From: Pantoea rwandensis
Lineage (GTDB): Bacteria > Pseudomonadota > Gammaproteobacteria > Enterobacterales > Enterobacteriaceae
Assembly: GCF_000759475.1 (NCBI RefSeq)
Contig: NZ_CP009454.1
Coordinates: forward strand, 2,480,001-2,544,000
Length of the DNA: 64,000 bases
Direction of reading: 5' to 3'
Every line of letters begins with the position of its first letter. Position 1 is the first letter of the stretch. Both the position numbers and the translations under genes were made by a program. Under the pieces are notes generated by a model that saw nothing but the letters and a program-made list of their open reading frames with translations, did not search any database and had not been told where the DNA came from. This document shows, piece by piece, positions 1 through 9,962 of the stretch.

Positions 1-50
1 TCTTGCTGTGCCAGGATTAGCCCACGCTTTTTATTCACGGGAGAATAATG

Positions 51-602
51 ATGGATGCACTGGATTTATTAATTAACCGCCGTTCGGCATCGCGTCTGGC
101 AGAACCGGCACCCGCGGGCGAAGTCTTGCAGAACATTTTGCACGCAGGCTTACGTGCACCGGATCATGGTACGTTGCAGCCGTGGCGCTTTATCATTGTA
201 GAGAATGAAGGGCGTGAGCGTTTTGGTAAATTGCTTGAACAAGCAGCGCGTGACAGCGACCTCGATGAAAAGGCGATTGAAAAATCGGCCACTGCACCGT
301 TTCGAGCGCCGATGATTATCACTGTGGTGGCGCACTGTGAAAAGCATGCCAAAGTCCCGCATTGGGAACAGCTGGTTTCAGCAGGTTGTGCCGTGATGGC
401 GATGCAAATGGCCGCGGTGGCACAAGGCTTTAACGGTATCTGGCGCAGCGGCCCATGGACTGACCATCCTTCGGTACGCGAAGCCTTTGGTTGCCGCGAG
501 CAGGATGCGATTGTTGGATTCCTCTATCTCGGTACGCCGCAGCTTAAAGCCAATACCACGGTGGTTGCACCGGACACCGCGCAATTTGTCAGTTATTTCT
601 GA
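51..602 (+). CDS. ydjA: Nitroreductase family protein YdjA
   Basis: Small FMN-dependent oxidoreductase of the nitroreductase superfamily, 183 residues, the same length as E. coli YdjA and collinear with it by recall. The N-terminal segment NRRSASRL is the usual flavin-phosphate-binding start of this family, and the C-terminal half carries the conserved run [20 protein letters not shown]. Two ATGs are adjacent (48 and 51). A GGGAG ribosome-binding site at 39-43 is better spaced for the one at 51, which also matches the E. coli start. The physiological substrate is not known. It is the first gene of a same-strand set with selD and topB, about 150 bases upstream of selD. Confidence 0.9.
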   Translation: MDALDLLINRRSASRLAEPAPAGEVLQNILHAGLRAPDHGTLQPWRFIIVENEGRERFGKLLEQAARDSDLDEKAIEKSATAPFRAPMIITVVAHCEKHAKVPHWEQLVSAGCAVMAMQMAAVAQGFNGIWRSGPWTDHPSVREAFGCREQDAIVGFLYLGTPQLKANTTVVAPDTAQFVSYF

Positions 603-755
603 CAGACATCGGCGGGTTTCTTCGGCAGGGTGAGCCGTGTTGCAAAGATTGCACACCGCGTGTGCGAAACATCGAGCTTAAACCGCGCAACACTTACCAC
701 CAGCTGATAGCCAGGCTAACATACAGCCTTCTGTTCAGCGCATAAGGAACCCGCC

Positions 756-1799
756 ATGAGTGAACCGCTTCGTCTGACGCAATACAGCCATGGAGCTGGC
801 TGCGGCTGCAAAATTTCGCCGCAGGTACTGGAAACCATTCTTCATAGTGAGCTGACCCCTTTTCATGACCCCCAGCTGCTGGTGGGCAACGAAACACGTG
901 ACGATGCTGCCGTTTATGATCTCGGCAACGGTACGGCGGTGGTCAGCACCACTGACTTTTTTATGCCGATTGTCGATGATCCCCATACCTTTGGCCGTAT
1001 CGCCGCCACCAATGCCATCAGTGATATTTATGCTATGGGCGGCAAACCGATCATGGCGATTGCCATCCTGGGTTGGCCAGTCAACGTGCTGAGCCCGGAA
1101 GTGGCTCAGCAGGTCATTGAAGGCGGGCGTGCGGCGTGCCAGGCTGCTGGCATTGCTCTGGCGGGTGGGCATTCGATCGATGCGCCGGAGCCGATTTTTG
1201 GCCTGGCCGTCACGGGAATTGTTGATGTGGCGCGGGTGAAAAAGAACAGCGCCGCGCAGGTGGGGAGCCAGCTGTTTCTCACCAAGCCCCTGGGGATCGG
1301 CATCCTGACCACCGCCGAGAAAAAAGGCCTTCTGCTGCCAGAACACCAATCCTTAGCGGCGGAGGTGATGTGTCAGTTGAATAAAGCCGGTGCCGAATTC
1401 GCCAAACTGGATGGCGTCAGCGCCATGACCGATGTCACCGGTTTTGGCTTGCTCGGACATTTGAGTGAGATTTGCCAGGGGTCAGGTTTGCGTGCGGAAG
1501 TCCACGCCACGCAGGTTCCGCGCTTACCGGGTGTCGATGAGTATATTGCTAAAGGTGCCGTGCCCGGGGGTACTCAGCGCAATTTTGCCAGCTATGGCGC
1601 CCTGATTTCCGCGATGGACGATGCGACTCGCGCGTTACTGTGCGATCCGCAAACCTCGGGTGGTTTACTGGTGGCGGTGCAACCCAGCGAGGTCGAAGCC
1701 TTCCAGCGCTGCGCTACATTGGCCGGCGTGCAGGCGGCAGCGATAGGTGAACTCTTCGCTGCCGATCCTTCCTGCCCATTAATTACCGTCGTGAATTGA
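756..1799 (+). CDS. selD: Selenide, water dikinase
   Basis: Makes selenophosphate from selenide and ATP, the selenium donor for selenocysteine tRNA and for selenouridine in tRNA. It has 347 residues, as in E. coli. The N-terminal glycine-rich segment HGAGCGCK holds the catalytic Cys16 and Lys19 (Cys17 and Lys20 in E. coli). The metal and ATP-binding segments DDAAVY and [10 protein letters not shown] and the late motif DPQTSGGLL are intact. AAGGA at 744-748 sets the ATG at 756. The active-site Cys is encoded as ordinary Cys (TGC), not Sec. It lies 22 bases upstream of topB and is probably co-transcribed with it. Confidence 0.96.
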   Translation: MSEPLRLTQYSHGAGCGCKISPQVLETILHSELTPFHDPQLLVGNETRDDAAVYDLGNGTAVVSTTDFFMPIVDDPHTFGRIAATNAISDIYAMGGKPIMAIAILGWPVNVLSPEVAQQVIEGGRAACQAAGIALAGGHSIDAPEPIFGLAVTGIVDVARVKKNSAAQVGSQLFLTKPLGIGILTTAEKKGLLLPEHQSLAAEVMCQLNKAGAEFAKLDGVSAMTDVTGFGLLGHLSEICQGSGLRAEVHATQVPRLPGVDEYIAKGAVPGGTQRNFASYGALISAMDDATRALLCDPQTSGGLLVAVQPSEVEAFQRCATLAGVQAAAIGELFAADPSCPLITVVN

Positions 1800-1821
1800 C
1801 GTAGAAGGAACGACGCCATAC

Positions 1822-3744
1822 ATGCGTTTGTTTATTGCTGAAAAACCCAGCCTGGCGCGTGCCATTGCTGATGTACTGCCGAAACCGCATCGACGCGGTG
1901 ACGGTTTTATTGCCTGTGGCAACGATCAGATGGTCACCTGGTGTGTTGGGCATTTGTTGGAACAGGCGCAGCCGGACAGCTATGACAGCCGCTATGCGCG
2001 CTGGAATCTTGCCGACCTGCCGATCATTCCGGAAAAGTGGCGTTTACAGCCACGCCCGTCGGTGGCGAAGCAACTCAAAGTGATTGAGGGTTTGCTGCAA
2101 CAGGCGAGTGAAGTGGTGCACGCCGGTGACCCGGATCGTGAAGGTCAGCTGTTGGTGGATGAAGTGCTGGACTACCTGCAACTCGCGCCGGAAAAGCGGC
2201 AGAAAGTGCAGCGCTGTCTGATCAACGATCTCAACCCCTCCGCCGTGGAGCGAGCAGTAAGCCGTTTACGTGAGAATCGCGAGTTTATCCCGCTCTGCGT
2301 CTCCGCATTGGCCCGCGCCCGCGCAGATTGGCTCTACGGCATCAATATGACCCGTGCCTGGACGCTGTTAGGCCGCAATGCCGGTTATGATGGCGTGTTG
2401 TCGGTCGGTCGCGTACAAACGCCGGTGCTCGGCCTGGTGGTGCGTCGCGATGAAGAGATCGAAAACTTCATCCCGAAAGATTACTTCGAAGTGAAAGCGC
2501 ACATCGTGACGCCGAAGGATGAGCGTTTTGTTGCCAGTTGGATACCCAGCGACGCCTGCGAACCCTGGCAGGATGAGGAAGGTCGCCTGTTACATCGATC
2601 GCTTGCCGATCACGTCTTAGAGCGCATCAACGGCAAGCCGGCGATAGTGACGGGCTATAACGACAAACGGGAATCTGACACCGCGCCATTGCCGTTTTCG
2701 CTCTCCAGCCTGCAGATCGAGGCGGCAAAGCGTTTCGGCCTGAGTGCGCAAAACGTACTGGACTGCTGCCAGCGTCTGTACGAAACCCATAAGTTGATTA
2801 CCTATCCGCGTTCTGACAGCCGTTATTTGCCGGATGAACATTTTGCCGGACGGCATGCGGTGCTGAATGCGATTCAGGCACATCAGCCCAATTTGACACC
2901 GCCCACGGATTTTAATCCTGATCAGAAGAACCGCTGCTGGGATGATAAGAAGGTGGATGCTCACCACGCCATTATCCCTACCGCCCGCGCCAGCAAAGTG
3001 AACCTGACGGAAAATGAAGCCAATATTTACGGCCTGGTGGCGCGTCAGTATCTGATGCAATTCTGCCCTGATGCGGTGTTCCGTAAATGCGTTATCGATC
3101 TCGAGATTGGCGGCGGCAAGTTTGTTGCCAAAGCGCGCTTTCTGGCAGAAGCGGGGTGGCGTGCCTTACTGGGGAGCAAAGAGCGCGATGAAGAGAACGA
3201 TGGCACGCCTTTACCGGTGGTCGCGAAAGGGGATGAGCTGCTGTGCGAGCGCGGTGAAGTGCTTGCCAAGCAGACACAGCCGCCGCGCCCGTTCACCGAT
3301 GCTACGCTGTTATCCGCCATGACCGGCATCGCGCGTTTTGTTCAGGATAAAGAATTAAAGAAAGTGCTGCGTGCGACCGATGGTTTAGGAACGGAAGCGA
3401 CGCGAGCCGGCATTATTGAATTATTGTTCCGCCGGACATTCCTCTTAAAGAAAGGCCGCTATATTCATTCTACGGACGCGGGCAGGGCGCTGATCCATGC
3501 GTTACCTGAAATGGCGGCCCGGCCAGATATGACGGCTCAATGGGAATCGACATTAACACGCATCAGTGAAAAGGCCTGCCGCTACGATGAGTTTATGCAG
3601 CCGCTGGTTGCCACGCTGATCGGGTTAATTGGCGAAGCGCGTCAGCGACCCTCGTTGCAATCATTTAGAGGCATTGCCGCACCGGCCGCTAAACGTAAAG
3701 CAAAACCGAAATCGACCCGGCGTAAAACCAAGGAGACAGAGTGA
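1822..3744 (+). CDS. topB: DNA topoisomerase III
   Basis: Type IA topoisomerase that decatenates replication intermediates, 640 residues (E. coli 653). The Toprim domain opens with the acidic/basic start [15 protein letters not shown] and contains [12 protein letters not shown]. The active-site tyrosine in [12 protein letters not shown] is residue 328, the same number as in E. coli. The C-terminus is short, Lys/Arg-rich and lacks zinc fingers, which separates it from TopA at 47245. The AAGGA site at 1805-1809 is 12 bases from the ATG, a little long. The stop codon overlaps the ATG of ynjH by one base, so translational coupling is likely. Confidence 0.96.
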   Translation: MRLFIAEKPSLARAIADVLPKPHRRGDGFIACGNDQMVTWCVGHLLEQAQPDSYDSRYARWNLADLPIIPEKWRLQPRPSVAKQLKVIEGLLQQASEVVHAGDPDREGQLLVDEVLDYLQLAPEKRQKVQRCLINDLNPSAVERAVSRLRENREFIPLCVSALARARADWLYGINMTRAWTLLGRNAGYDGVLSVGRVQTPVLGLVVRRDEEIENFIPKDYFEVKAHIVTPKDERFVASWIPSDACEPWQDEEGRLLHRSLADHVLERINGKPAIVTGYNDKRESDTAPLPFSLSSLQIEAAKRFGLSAQNVLDCCQRLYETHKLITYPRSDSRYLPDEHFAGRHAVLNAIQAHQPNLTPPTDFNPDQKNRCWDDKKVDAHHAIIPTARASKVNLTENEANIYGLVARQYLMQFCPDAVFRKCVIDLEIGGGKFVAKARFLAEAGWRALLGSKERDEENDGTPLPVVAKGDELLCERGEVLAKQTQPPRPFTDATLLSAMTGIARFVQDKELKKVLRATDGLGTEATRAGIIELLFRRTFLLKKGRYIHSTDAGRALIHALPEMAARPDMTAQWESTLTRISEKACRYDEFMQPLVATLIGLIGEARQRPSLQSFRGIAAPAAKRKAKPKSTRRKTKETE

Positions 3745-4040
3745 TGCGTTATATTCTATTAGCGCTTAGCGGGCTGCTGTTGTGCATGAATTCGGCGCTG
3801 GCGAACCGCCAGCCGGAAAACAGTCGCATGGGCAATACGGATGTGGTGGTTGATATGCCACCGGAAGTCTGGACACAGGGACAGAATAATCAGCAGAGCA
3901 ACTGTCTGCAGTGCTGCACTTATGAGAATCGCAGTTATTCTGAAGGAGCGGTCGTGAAAGCGGAGGGCGTGCTGCTGCAGTGCGGACGTGATGAGAAAGT
4001 GATGGGCACTAACCCGCTTATCTGGAAAATCATCAAGTAA
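3744..4040 (+). CDS. ynjH: Periplasmic DUF1496 protein YnjH
   Basis: Small exported protein of unknown function, 98 residues. A signal peptide of about 20 residues ends at SALA/NR. The mature part holds a Cys-rich block, CLQCCTYENRSYSEGA, and one more Cys in LLQCGRD, consistent with disulfides or metal binding in the periplasm. The block matches E. coli YnjH by recall. A GTG three bases earlier is in frame, but AGGAG at 3730-3734 is better spaced for the ATG, which overlaps the topB stop (TGATG). It is convergent with xthA. Confidence 0.85.
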   Translation: MRYILLALSGLLLCMNSALANRQPENSRMGNTDVVVDMPPEVWTQGQNNQQSNCLQCCTYENRSYSEGAVVKAEGVLLQCGRDEKVMGTNPLIWKIIK

Positions 4041-4043
4041 AGG

Positions 4044-4067
4044 TGCGTGGCGTTCTCACGCCACGCA
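4044..4067. terminator. Hairpin between convergent ynjH and xthA
   Basis: A 9-bp perfect stem (TGCGTGGCG with CGCCACGCA, 6-base loop) fills the 33-base gap between two convergent genes. There is no long T-run on either side, so it may act as a weak bidirectional terminator or an RNA 3' end stabiliser. Confidence 0.5.
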
Positions 4068-4073
4068 GTTGAC

Positions 4074-4886
4074 TTATTTTTCCAGATTGAACGTTGACCA
4101 GACCGGTGCATGATCAGAGGGTTTTTCCATGCTGCGGATCTCGTAGTCGATGCCGCTCTCGATGCAACGTGCCGCCAGCGGTTGGCTGGCCAGCAACAGG
4201 TCGATACGCAGACCACGGTTATCGTCAAAACCTTTTGAACGGTAGTCGAACCAGGAGAAACGGTCAGCCGTTTCCGGGTATTTCGCGCGCCAGGTATCGA
4301 CCAGACCCCAATGCAACAGGCGATCCATCCACTCACGCTCTTCTGGCAGGAATGAGCATTTACCGGTGCGCAGCCAGCGCTTACGGTTATCTTCGCCAAT
4401 GCCGATATCAAGATCGGTACTGCTGATATTCATGTCACCCATGATCAGCACCGGCTTATCAACCGCCAACTGCTGTTCCAGATAATCCTGTAAATCACGG
4501 TAGAACTTCTCTTTCGCCGGGAATTTGGTTGGATGGTCACGGCTTTCACCCTGCGGGAAGTAACCGTTAATCACGGTGATGTCGCCAATCGGGCTAGGGA
4601 TTTCCGCCATGATCAGGCGGCGTTGTGAATCTTCATCATCACCGGGAAAACCACGACGTACCGAAACGGGCTGAGCCTTGGTCAGCAGCGCGACGCCGTA
4701 GTGGCCTTTTTGGCCATGATAAAACACGTTGTAACCCAGTTTGCTGACGTCTTCGAGCGGGAACATGTCATCGTGAACTTTGGTTTCCTGCAGGCCAATC
4801 ACATCCGGCTGATGCTGCTCGACGAGGGCTTCAAGTTGATGAGGGCGTGCGCGCAAGCCGTTGATGTTGAAAGAGATGAATTTCAT
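4074..4886 (-). CDS. xthA: Exonuclease III
   Basis: Major AP endonuclease and 3'-5' exonuclease of base-excision repair, 270 residues (E. coli 268). Exonuclease-endonuclease-phosphatase fold with the canonical motifs in order: [14 protein letters not shown] (metal-binding Glu34), [22 protein letters not shown] (Asp and Asn of the active site), RIDLLLAS and SDHAPVW near the C-terminus (catalytic His). Transcribed alone towards ynjH. Confidence 0.97.
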   Translation of the reverse strand: MKFISFNINGLRARPHQLEALVEQHQPDVIGLQETKVHDDMFPLEDVSKLGYNVFYHGQKGHYGVALLTKAQPVSVRRGFPGDDEDSQRRLIMAEIPSPIGDITVINGYFPQGESRDHPTKFPAKEKFYRDLQDYLEQQLAVDKPVLIMGDMNISSTDLDIGIGEDNRKRWLRTGKCSFLPEEREWMDRLLHWGLVDTWRAKYPETADRFSWFDYRSKGFDDNRGLRIDLLLASQPLAARCIESGIDYEIRSMEKPSDHAPVWSTFNLEK

Positions 4887-4996
4887 TTAGCTGCCATTTT
4901 TATCCGCAAAAGTATGTCTGGATGGTAGCGAGATTTCGTTAAAAAGTCATGGATTGAATCGGGAAGAAACGACGATGAAAGCAAGAGGGAAAGCGA

Positions 4997-5081
<85 letters not shown>

Positions 5082-5126
5082 AGGGATATAAAGCTCTTAA
5101 CGATTCAGGCGAGGAGGTTATTCAGA

Positions 5127-5211
<85 letters not shown>

Positions 5212-5236
5212 ACTGGCCTGAATAATGTGCCTGAAA

Positions 5237-5273
5237 GCGGGGCGCATCATACCAAATGCGCTCTGACTGTAAA
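5237..5273 (-). promoter_or_regulatory. Stringent-type promoter of the tRNA-Tyr operon
   Basis: On the minus strand there is a -35 TTTACA (5273-5268), a 16-base spacer and a -10 TATGAT (5251-5246), directly followed by the GC-rich discriminator GCGCCCCGC (5245-5237). A 16-base spacer plus GC-rich discriminator is the known design of growth-rate and ppGpp-controlled stable RNA promoters, and E. coli tyrT has nearly the same sequence. Confidence 0.85.
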
Positions 5274-5318
5274 GCGCTGAAAACAAAAATATGAATCGTT
5301 TGTCCACTTTTCATCCGT

Positions 5319-5347
5319 GGCGCTGAAGAGTTGCACAATTCAGCGCC
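5319..5347. terminator. Hairpin downstream of purU
   Basis: A perfect 9-bp stem (GGCGCTGAA with TTCAGCGCC, 11-base loop) starts 8 bases after the purU stop. No T-run follows, so if it ends purU transcription it is not a textbook intrinsic terminator. It also separates purU from the tRNA promoter. Confidence 0.5.
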
Positions 5348-5354
5348 AGGAAGC

Positions 5355-6203
5355 TTACAGAATGATGGTGCGGTTACCGTAAACGAACACGCGCTGGCCA
5401 AGCACTTTATACAGCGCACGGCTCAGGACATTCTTCTCGACATCACGCCCGGCACGCATCATCTCTTCTGCGGTGTAGCTATGGTCGACGTTGATCACGT
5501 CCTGCATGATGATTGGACCTTCATCCAGGTTGTCATTCACGTAGTGCGCGGTGGCACCGATAATTTTAACGCCACGCTCGTAAGCCTGATGGTAAGGGCG
5601 CGCGCCGATAAAGGCAGGCAGGAACGAGTGGTGAATGTTGATGATTTGATTAGGGTAACGCTGCACGAAGGCCGGTGTCAGCACGCGCATGTATTTTGCC
5701 AGAACCACGTAATCCGGCTGGTAACGATCGATTTCGTCGCCCATGCGATTGTCATGCTCTTCGCGCGTCAGGCCTTCATGGCTGACCAGCACAAACGGAA
5801 TATCGAAACGTTCAACAAGCGAGCGCAGTGTTTCATGGTTACCGATGACGGCAGCAATCTCCATATCGAGACCACCAAACGCGCATTTCATCAGTAAATC
5901 GCCCAGGCAGTGCGCCTCTTTAGTCACCAAAATCACCACGCGACGACGGCCGGCACTCTGTAATTCACGGACCGAACCTACTGGCAATGCGCTGTCGAGA
6001 TCGGCCAGCAGGGTATTGTCGTTGAAAATCCCCTCCAGCTCTGTGCGCATGAAAAAGCGCCCGGTGCGGTGATCGACAAACTCGTTGTTTTGCACAATGT
6101 TGAGTTCATGCTTGTAGCAAATGTTGGTGATCTTGGCGATCAGGCCTTTCGCATCTGGGCAAATGGTCCGTAAAACTTTTCGTTGCGTGTTTTGCGCTTG
6201 CAT
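5355..6203 (-). CDS. purU: Formyltetrahydrofolate deformylase
   Basis: Hydrolyses 10-formyl-THF to formate and THF, supplying formate for PurT in purine synthesis and balancing one-carbon pools. It has 282 residues. The N-terminal ACT domain (TICPDAKGLIAKIT) covers about residues 1-85 and the C-terminal formyltransferase domain has the hallmark IHHSFLPAFIGARPYHQAY and a late DEGPII. In-frame ATGs exist further upstream (to 6251), but the E. coli protein begins at the equivalent of 6203, where an AGGA lies about 11 bases upstream. Confidence 0.94.
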   Translation of the reverse strand: MQAQNTQRKVLRTICPDAKGLIAKITNICYKHELNIVQNNEFVDHRTGRFFMRTELEGIFNDNTLLADLDSALPVGSVRELQSAGRRRVVILVTKEAHCLGDLLMKCAFGGLDMEIAAVIGNHETLRSLVERFDIPFVLVSHEGLTREEHDNRMGDEIDRYQPDYVVLAKYMRVLTPAFVQRYPNQIINIHHSFLPAFIGARPYHQAYERGVKIIGATAHYVNDNLDEGPIIMQDVINVDHSYTAEEMMRAGRDVEKNVLSRALYKVLGQRVFVYGNRTIIL

Positions 6204-6260
6204 CTCGATCAGAGTCCTGTCAAAGCGATGAATGGTAAAGCCGTTGTGCATCTGTCCAGA

Positions 6261-6716
6261 TTAACCACAACATTTTTTGTATTTTTTATCGGAGCCACAA
6301 GGACAGCGATTGTTGCGCCCCAGCTCGGGCACCGTTCCGTCGATATAGTACCAGCGTTGATCCTCACGAAGAAAGCGTGAACATTCATAGATGGCCGAAG
6401 TGCGCTCTTTTTCGCGGTAACGCGCAAAAAAGGTCACAAAGGCTTCATTCTCGTGGCTTCCATGATTACAACGGGTTACATTCAAGCCCAGCCATTCAGT
6501 GCCGGAAAAACTTTCAGATAATAACGTCTCAAGGTCGGCCACACGCTTACTGGAGTGCCAGGTCGCAGCCAGATAGCCCGCGTTCTTTTCAACATAGGCG
6601 GTATAGCGTGAACGCATTAATTGTTCAGCGCTGGCAGGGAATGCCTGACCGCTCAGAAAGGGCTGGCAACATAAGCTATACTGCTTTCCGCTGCAGCAGG
6701 GGCACTTTTCAGACAC
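6261..6716 (-). CDS. ychJ: UPF0225 SEC-C motif protein YchJ
   Basis: Conserved protein of unknown function, 151 residues. It is framed by two zinc-binding SEC-C type clusters: CPCCSGKQYSLCC at the N-terminus and CPCGSDKKYKKCC at the C-terminus. The middle is the UPF0225 (NTF2-like) domain. It is divergent from rssA, as in E. coli. The C-terminal cluster resembles the one at the end of SecA, but no secretion role is shown. Confidence 0.92.
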   Translation of the reverse strand: MSEKCPCCSGKQYSLCCQPFLSGQAFPASAEQLMRSRYTAYVEKNAGYLAATWHSSKRVADLETLLSESFSGTEWLGLNVTRCNHGSHENEAFVTFFARYREKERTSAIYECSRFLREDQRWYYIDGTVPELGRNNRCPCGSDKKYKKCCG

Positions 6717-6812
6717 GTCATCTCCTGTGAGTGATTAAAGTTAATTAAAGTGTGCGCTATGGTAGCCGACTGCTGAGCGGGATGCTACGTACCAGACTAA
6801 TCACGAGGTGCG

Positions 6813-7718
6813 ATGAGAAAGGTGAGGATCGGGCTGGCCCTGGGTTCAGGTGCCGCCAAAGGTTGGGCGCACATTGGTGTGATTAATGGGCTGGAGCGTG
6901 CCGGCATTGAAATTGATGTGGTTGCAGGCTGCTCAGTCGGCGCGCTGGTGGGATCGGCATACGTCAATGGGCGGCTGGGCGTAATGGAAAAGTGGGTGAG
7001 CGCATTTCGCTATTGGGATGTGATCCGCCTCATGGATCTGTCGTGGCAGCGTGGTGGTTTGCTTCGCGGTGACCGCGTGTTCAGCCACATCCGTCAGTTG
7101 ATCCCCAATGAATTTATTGAGGGGTGCAATAAACCTTTTGGCGTGGTGGCCTCGAATTTAAGTACCGGCCGTGAGTTGTGGTTAACCGAAGGTGATTTGC
7201 ATCAGGCAGTACGCGCGTCCTGTAGTATGCCAGGCTTATTACCACCTGTTGGCTACAATGGTTACTGGCTGGTGGATGGTGCCGTGGTCAATCCGGTGCC
7301 GATATCTCTGACACGAGCCCTCGGCGCCGACATTGTCATCGCGGTGGACTTACAGCATGACGCGCATCTAATGCAGCAGGATTTATTGTCGGTGACGCCA
7401 CAGAGCGGCGAAGAAGAGGCCGCGGCTGAAGCATTAAGCTGGGGCAAAAAATTGCGCCAGCGCATACTGGGTCTGACGCACCGCCGGGCGAATCAAACGC
7501 CGGGCGCCATGGAGATCATGTCCACATCCATCCAGATTCTGGAAAACCGCCTTAAACGTAATCGTATGGCGGGCGATCCACCGGATGTGCTGATTCAACC
7601 GTTTTGTCCGCAGATATCCACACTGGATTTTCATCGTGCAGAAGAAGCCATTGCGGCAGGTAAAGCCGCCGTCGAGAAAAAAATGGATGAACTATTACCG
7701 CTGGTCCGTGGCAGATAA
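6813..7718 (+). CDS. rssA: Patatin-like phospholipase family protein RssA
   Basis: Predicted serine hydrolase of the patatin family, 301 residues. The oxyanion-hole segment LGSGAAKGWAHIG lies near residue 10, the nucleophile elbow GCSVG gives Ser41, and LVDGAVVNP carries the catalytic Asp, so the Ser-Asp dyad is intact. GAGGT precedes the ATG. It is followed after about 100 bases by rssB, the arrangement seen in E. coli, although its substrate and any link to RpoS control are unproven. Confidence 0.93.
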   Translation: MRKVRIGLALGSGAAKGWAHIGVINGLERAGIEIDVVAGCSVGALVGSAYVNGRLGVMEKWVSAFRYWDVIRLMDLSWQRGGLLRGDRVFSHIRQLIPNEFIEGCNKPFGVVASNLSTGRELWLTEGDLHQAVRASCSMPGLLPPVGYNGYWLVDGAVVNPVPISLTRALGADIVIAVDLQHDAHLMQQDLLSVTPQSGEEEAAAEALSWGKKLRQRILGLTHRRANQTPGAMEIMSTSIQILENRLKRNRMAGDPPDVLIQPFCPQISTLDFHRAEEAIAAGKAAVEKKMDELLPLVRGR

Positions 7719-7820
7719 TCAGGTTGTTCATTCACAGGCAGTGCGACTTCAGTCAATTCTGAAAGGCGCAACTGCGTTTTATGAACCACTATTGAAATAT
7801 CTGGTACGCAGGGGGAGAGA

Positions 7821-8837
7821 ATGGAAAAACCACTAATCGGCAAAAAGATACTCATTGTCGAAGATGAGGTCGTTTTCCGTTCGATGTTAGACACTATGTT
7901 GGTGGGGCTGGGAGCCAGCACGCTGGAAGCGGGAGATGGCCTCGATGGCTTAACCTTACTGTCGGCTCAAGCCGTGGATCTGGTGATTTGCGATCTGGAG
8001 ATGCCGCGCATGGGGGGGCTTCAGTTCGTCGAACGTATTCGCAGTCGCGGCAATAGCGTGCCAATTTTGATCATCTCCGCCACGCAGAACATGGCAGATA
8101 TTGCGCATGTCCTGCGCCTTGGGGTTCAGGATGTTCTGCTTAAGCCGCTCAGAAACCTCGAACGTTTTCGTGAAGCTGTATATGAGTGTCTTTACCCTTC
8201 GATGTTCACTTCTAAAGTTGAGGAAGATGAACAACTGTTTCAGGACTGGGATGCACTGGTTCGCGATCCTTTAGCTGCGTCTAAGCTACTGAAGCAGTTG
8301 CAACCGCCGGTTCAGCAAACCATCGCTAATTGCCGCATTAACTATCGCCAACTGACCATGGCTGAACAGCCGGGGCTGGTGCTGGATATCGCCGCGTTGT
8401 CCGACAAGGATTTGGCCTTCTACTGTCTTGATGTGACCCGAGCAGGCGATAATGGCGTGTTGGCCGCCTTACTGTTGCGCGCGCTGTTCAACGGCCTGTT
8501 ACAGGAACAACTTTTCGGACAGAAACAGCGCCTGCCGGAGTTAAACGGCCTGCTGCGCCAGGTCAATATGCTGTTACGCCAGGCCAATCTCAGTGGCCAG
8601 TTCCCCTTGCTGGTGGGGTACTACCATCGTCAGTTGAAAAACCTGATTCTGGTCTCCGCTGGCCTCAACGCCACATTGCACATTAACACCCATCAGATTC
8701 AACTCAGTAATGGCGTGCCGCTTGGTACTATGGGCAGTACGCACCTCAATCAGATCAGTCAACGCGCGGATGCCTGGCAGTGCCATGTGTGGGGCGCGGG
8801 TGGCAGGCTACGGCTGATGTTATCGGCTGAAGAATAA
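7821..8837 (+). CDS. rssB: Regulator of RpoS, ClpXP adaptor
   Basis: Response-regulator-type adaptor that delivers the stationary-phase sigma factor RpoS to ClpXP for degradation. It has 338 residues. The receiver domain (about 1-125) has the acidic pocket VEDE, the phospho-acceptor Asp58 in ICDLEMPRMGG and the Lys in VLLKPL. The C-terminal half is a degenerate PP2C-like domain. A strong AGGGGGAGAG site precedes the ATG. Confidence 0.94.
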   Translation: MEKPLIGKKILIVEDEVVFRSMLDTMLVGLGASTLEAGDGLDGLTLLSAQAVDLVICDLEMPRMGGLQFVERIRSRGNSVPILIISATQNMADIAHVLRLGVQDVLLKPLRNLERFREAVYECLYPSMFTSKVEEDEQLFQDWDALVRDPLAASKLLKQLQPPVQQTIANCRINYRQLTMAEQPGLVLDIAALSDKDLAFYCLDVTRAGDNGVLAALLLRALFNGLLQEQLFGQKQRLPELNGLLRQVNMLLRQANLSGQFPLLVGYYHRQLKNLILVSAGLNATLHINTHQIQLSNGVPLGTMGSTHLNQISQRADAWQCHVWGAGGRLRLMLSAEE

Positions 8838-9030
8838 GCGATCGGATTTATATTTTTTGCGGGCTGGAGACAGGGCCAGGGGTAAGCTTTACACTTGGGT
8901 AATAGTCTTAAATTCCGCGGATTAGCTCCATCCAGGATAAATCCGTCTGATAGTAACTGATATACTCATTTCGTTTTTAAACCGACATATCAAGTATTAA
9001 CTTGAACGGCCTATTAAGAGAGGTATTTAG

Positions 9031-9939
9031 ATGTCTGCCTATAAGTCTAAAGTAAAAAAAGCGGTAATCCCGGTTGCAGGTCTGGGTACGCGTATGCTGC
9101 CTGCTACTAAAGCTATTCCAAAAGAGATGTTACCGCTGGTCGATAAGCCGCTGATCCAATATGTCGTGAATGAGTGTATCGCTGCGGGCATTAACGAAAT
9201 CGTGTTGGTTACACACTCTTCCAAAAACGCCATCGAAAACCATTTTGATACCAGTTTTGAACTGGAATCCATGCTGGAAAAACGCGTTAAGCGTCAGCTG
9301 TTGGACGAAATCCAGTCTATCTGTCCTCCACACGTGACCATCATGCAGGTGCGTCAGGGTATTGCGAAAGGCCTTGGCCACGCAGTGATGTGTGCACACC
9401 CACTGGTCGGTGATGAGCCGGTTGCCGTGATTCTGCCGGATGTGATCATCGACGAGTACGAATCTGATCCGACCAAAGACAACCTGGCAGAAATGCTGGC
9501 GCGTTACGAAGAGAGCGGCCGCAGCCAGATCATGGTAGAGCCGGTTGCTGATGTGACCGCTTACGGTGTCGTTGACTGCAAAGGTGCTGACCTGGCGCCA
9601 GGCCAGAGCGCGCCGATGGTGGGTGTGGTTGAGAAGCCTAAAGCTTCTGAAGCGCCATCTAACCTCGCGGTTGTGGGTCGTTACGTGCTGTCTGCTGACA
9701 TCTGGCCTCTGCTGGCGAAAACCCCTCCGGGTGCTGGCGGCGAAGTTCAGCTGACCGACTCCATCGCCATGCTGATGGAAAAAGAGACCGTTGAAGCCTA
9801 TCACCTGACCGGTGTAAGCCATGACTGCGGTAACAAACTGGGTTATATGCAGGCTTTCGTTGAGTATGGCGTTCGTCATCCAGTACTGGGTAAAGACTTT
9901 ACTCAATGGCTGGAAGGCGCTGTAGGCAACAAAAAGTAA
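9031..9939 (+). CDS. galU: UTP-glucose-1-phosphate uridylyltransferase
   Basis: Makes UDP-glucose from glucose-1-phosphate and UTP for LPS, exopolysaccharide, trehalose and glycogen-linked pathways. It has 302 residues (family norm about 300). The nucleotidyltransferase signature is at the N-terminus: [21 protein letters not shown], followed by the sugar-binding VEKP segment and [17 protein letters not shown] lies upstream of the ATG. It starts a tight three-gene set with ugd (23-base gap) and the epimerase (14-base gap), so it feeds the next two enzymes directly. Confidence 0.97.
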   Translation: MSAYKSKVKKAVIPVAGLGTRMLPATKAIPKEMLPLVDKPLIQYVVNECIAAGINEIVLVTHSSKNAIENHFDTSFELESMLEKRVKRQLLDEIQSICPPHVTIMQVRQGIAKGLGHAVMCAHPLVGDEPVAVILPDVIIDEYESDPTKDNLAEMLARYEESGRSQIMVEPVADVTAYGVVDCKGADLAPGQSAPMVGVVEKPKASEAPSNLAVVGRYVLSADIWPLLAKTPPGAGGEVQLTDSIAMLMEKETVEAYHLTGVSHDCGNKLGYMQAFVEYGVRHPVLGKDFTQWLEGAVGNKK

Positions 9940-9962
9940 TTCATTAAACACAGGATAATTCA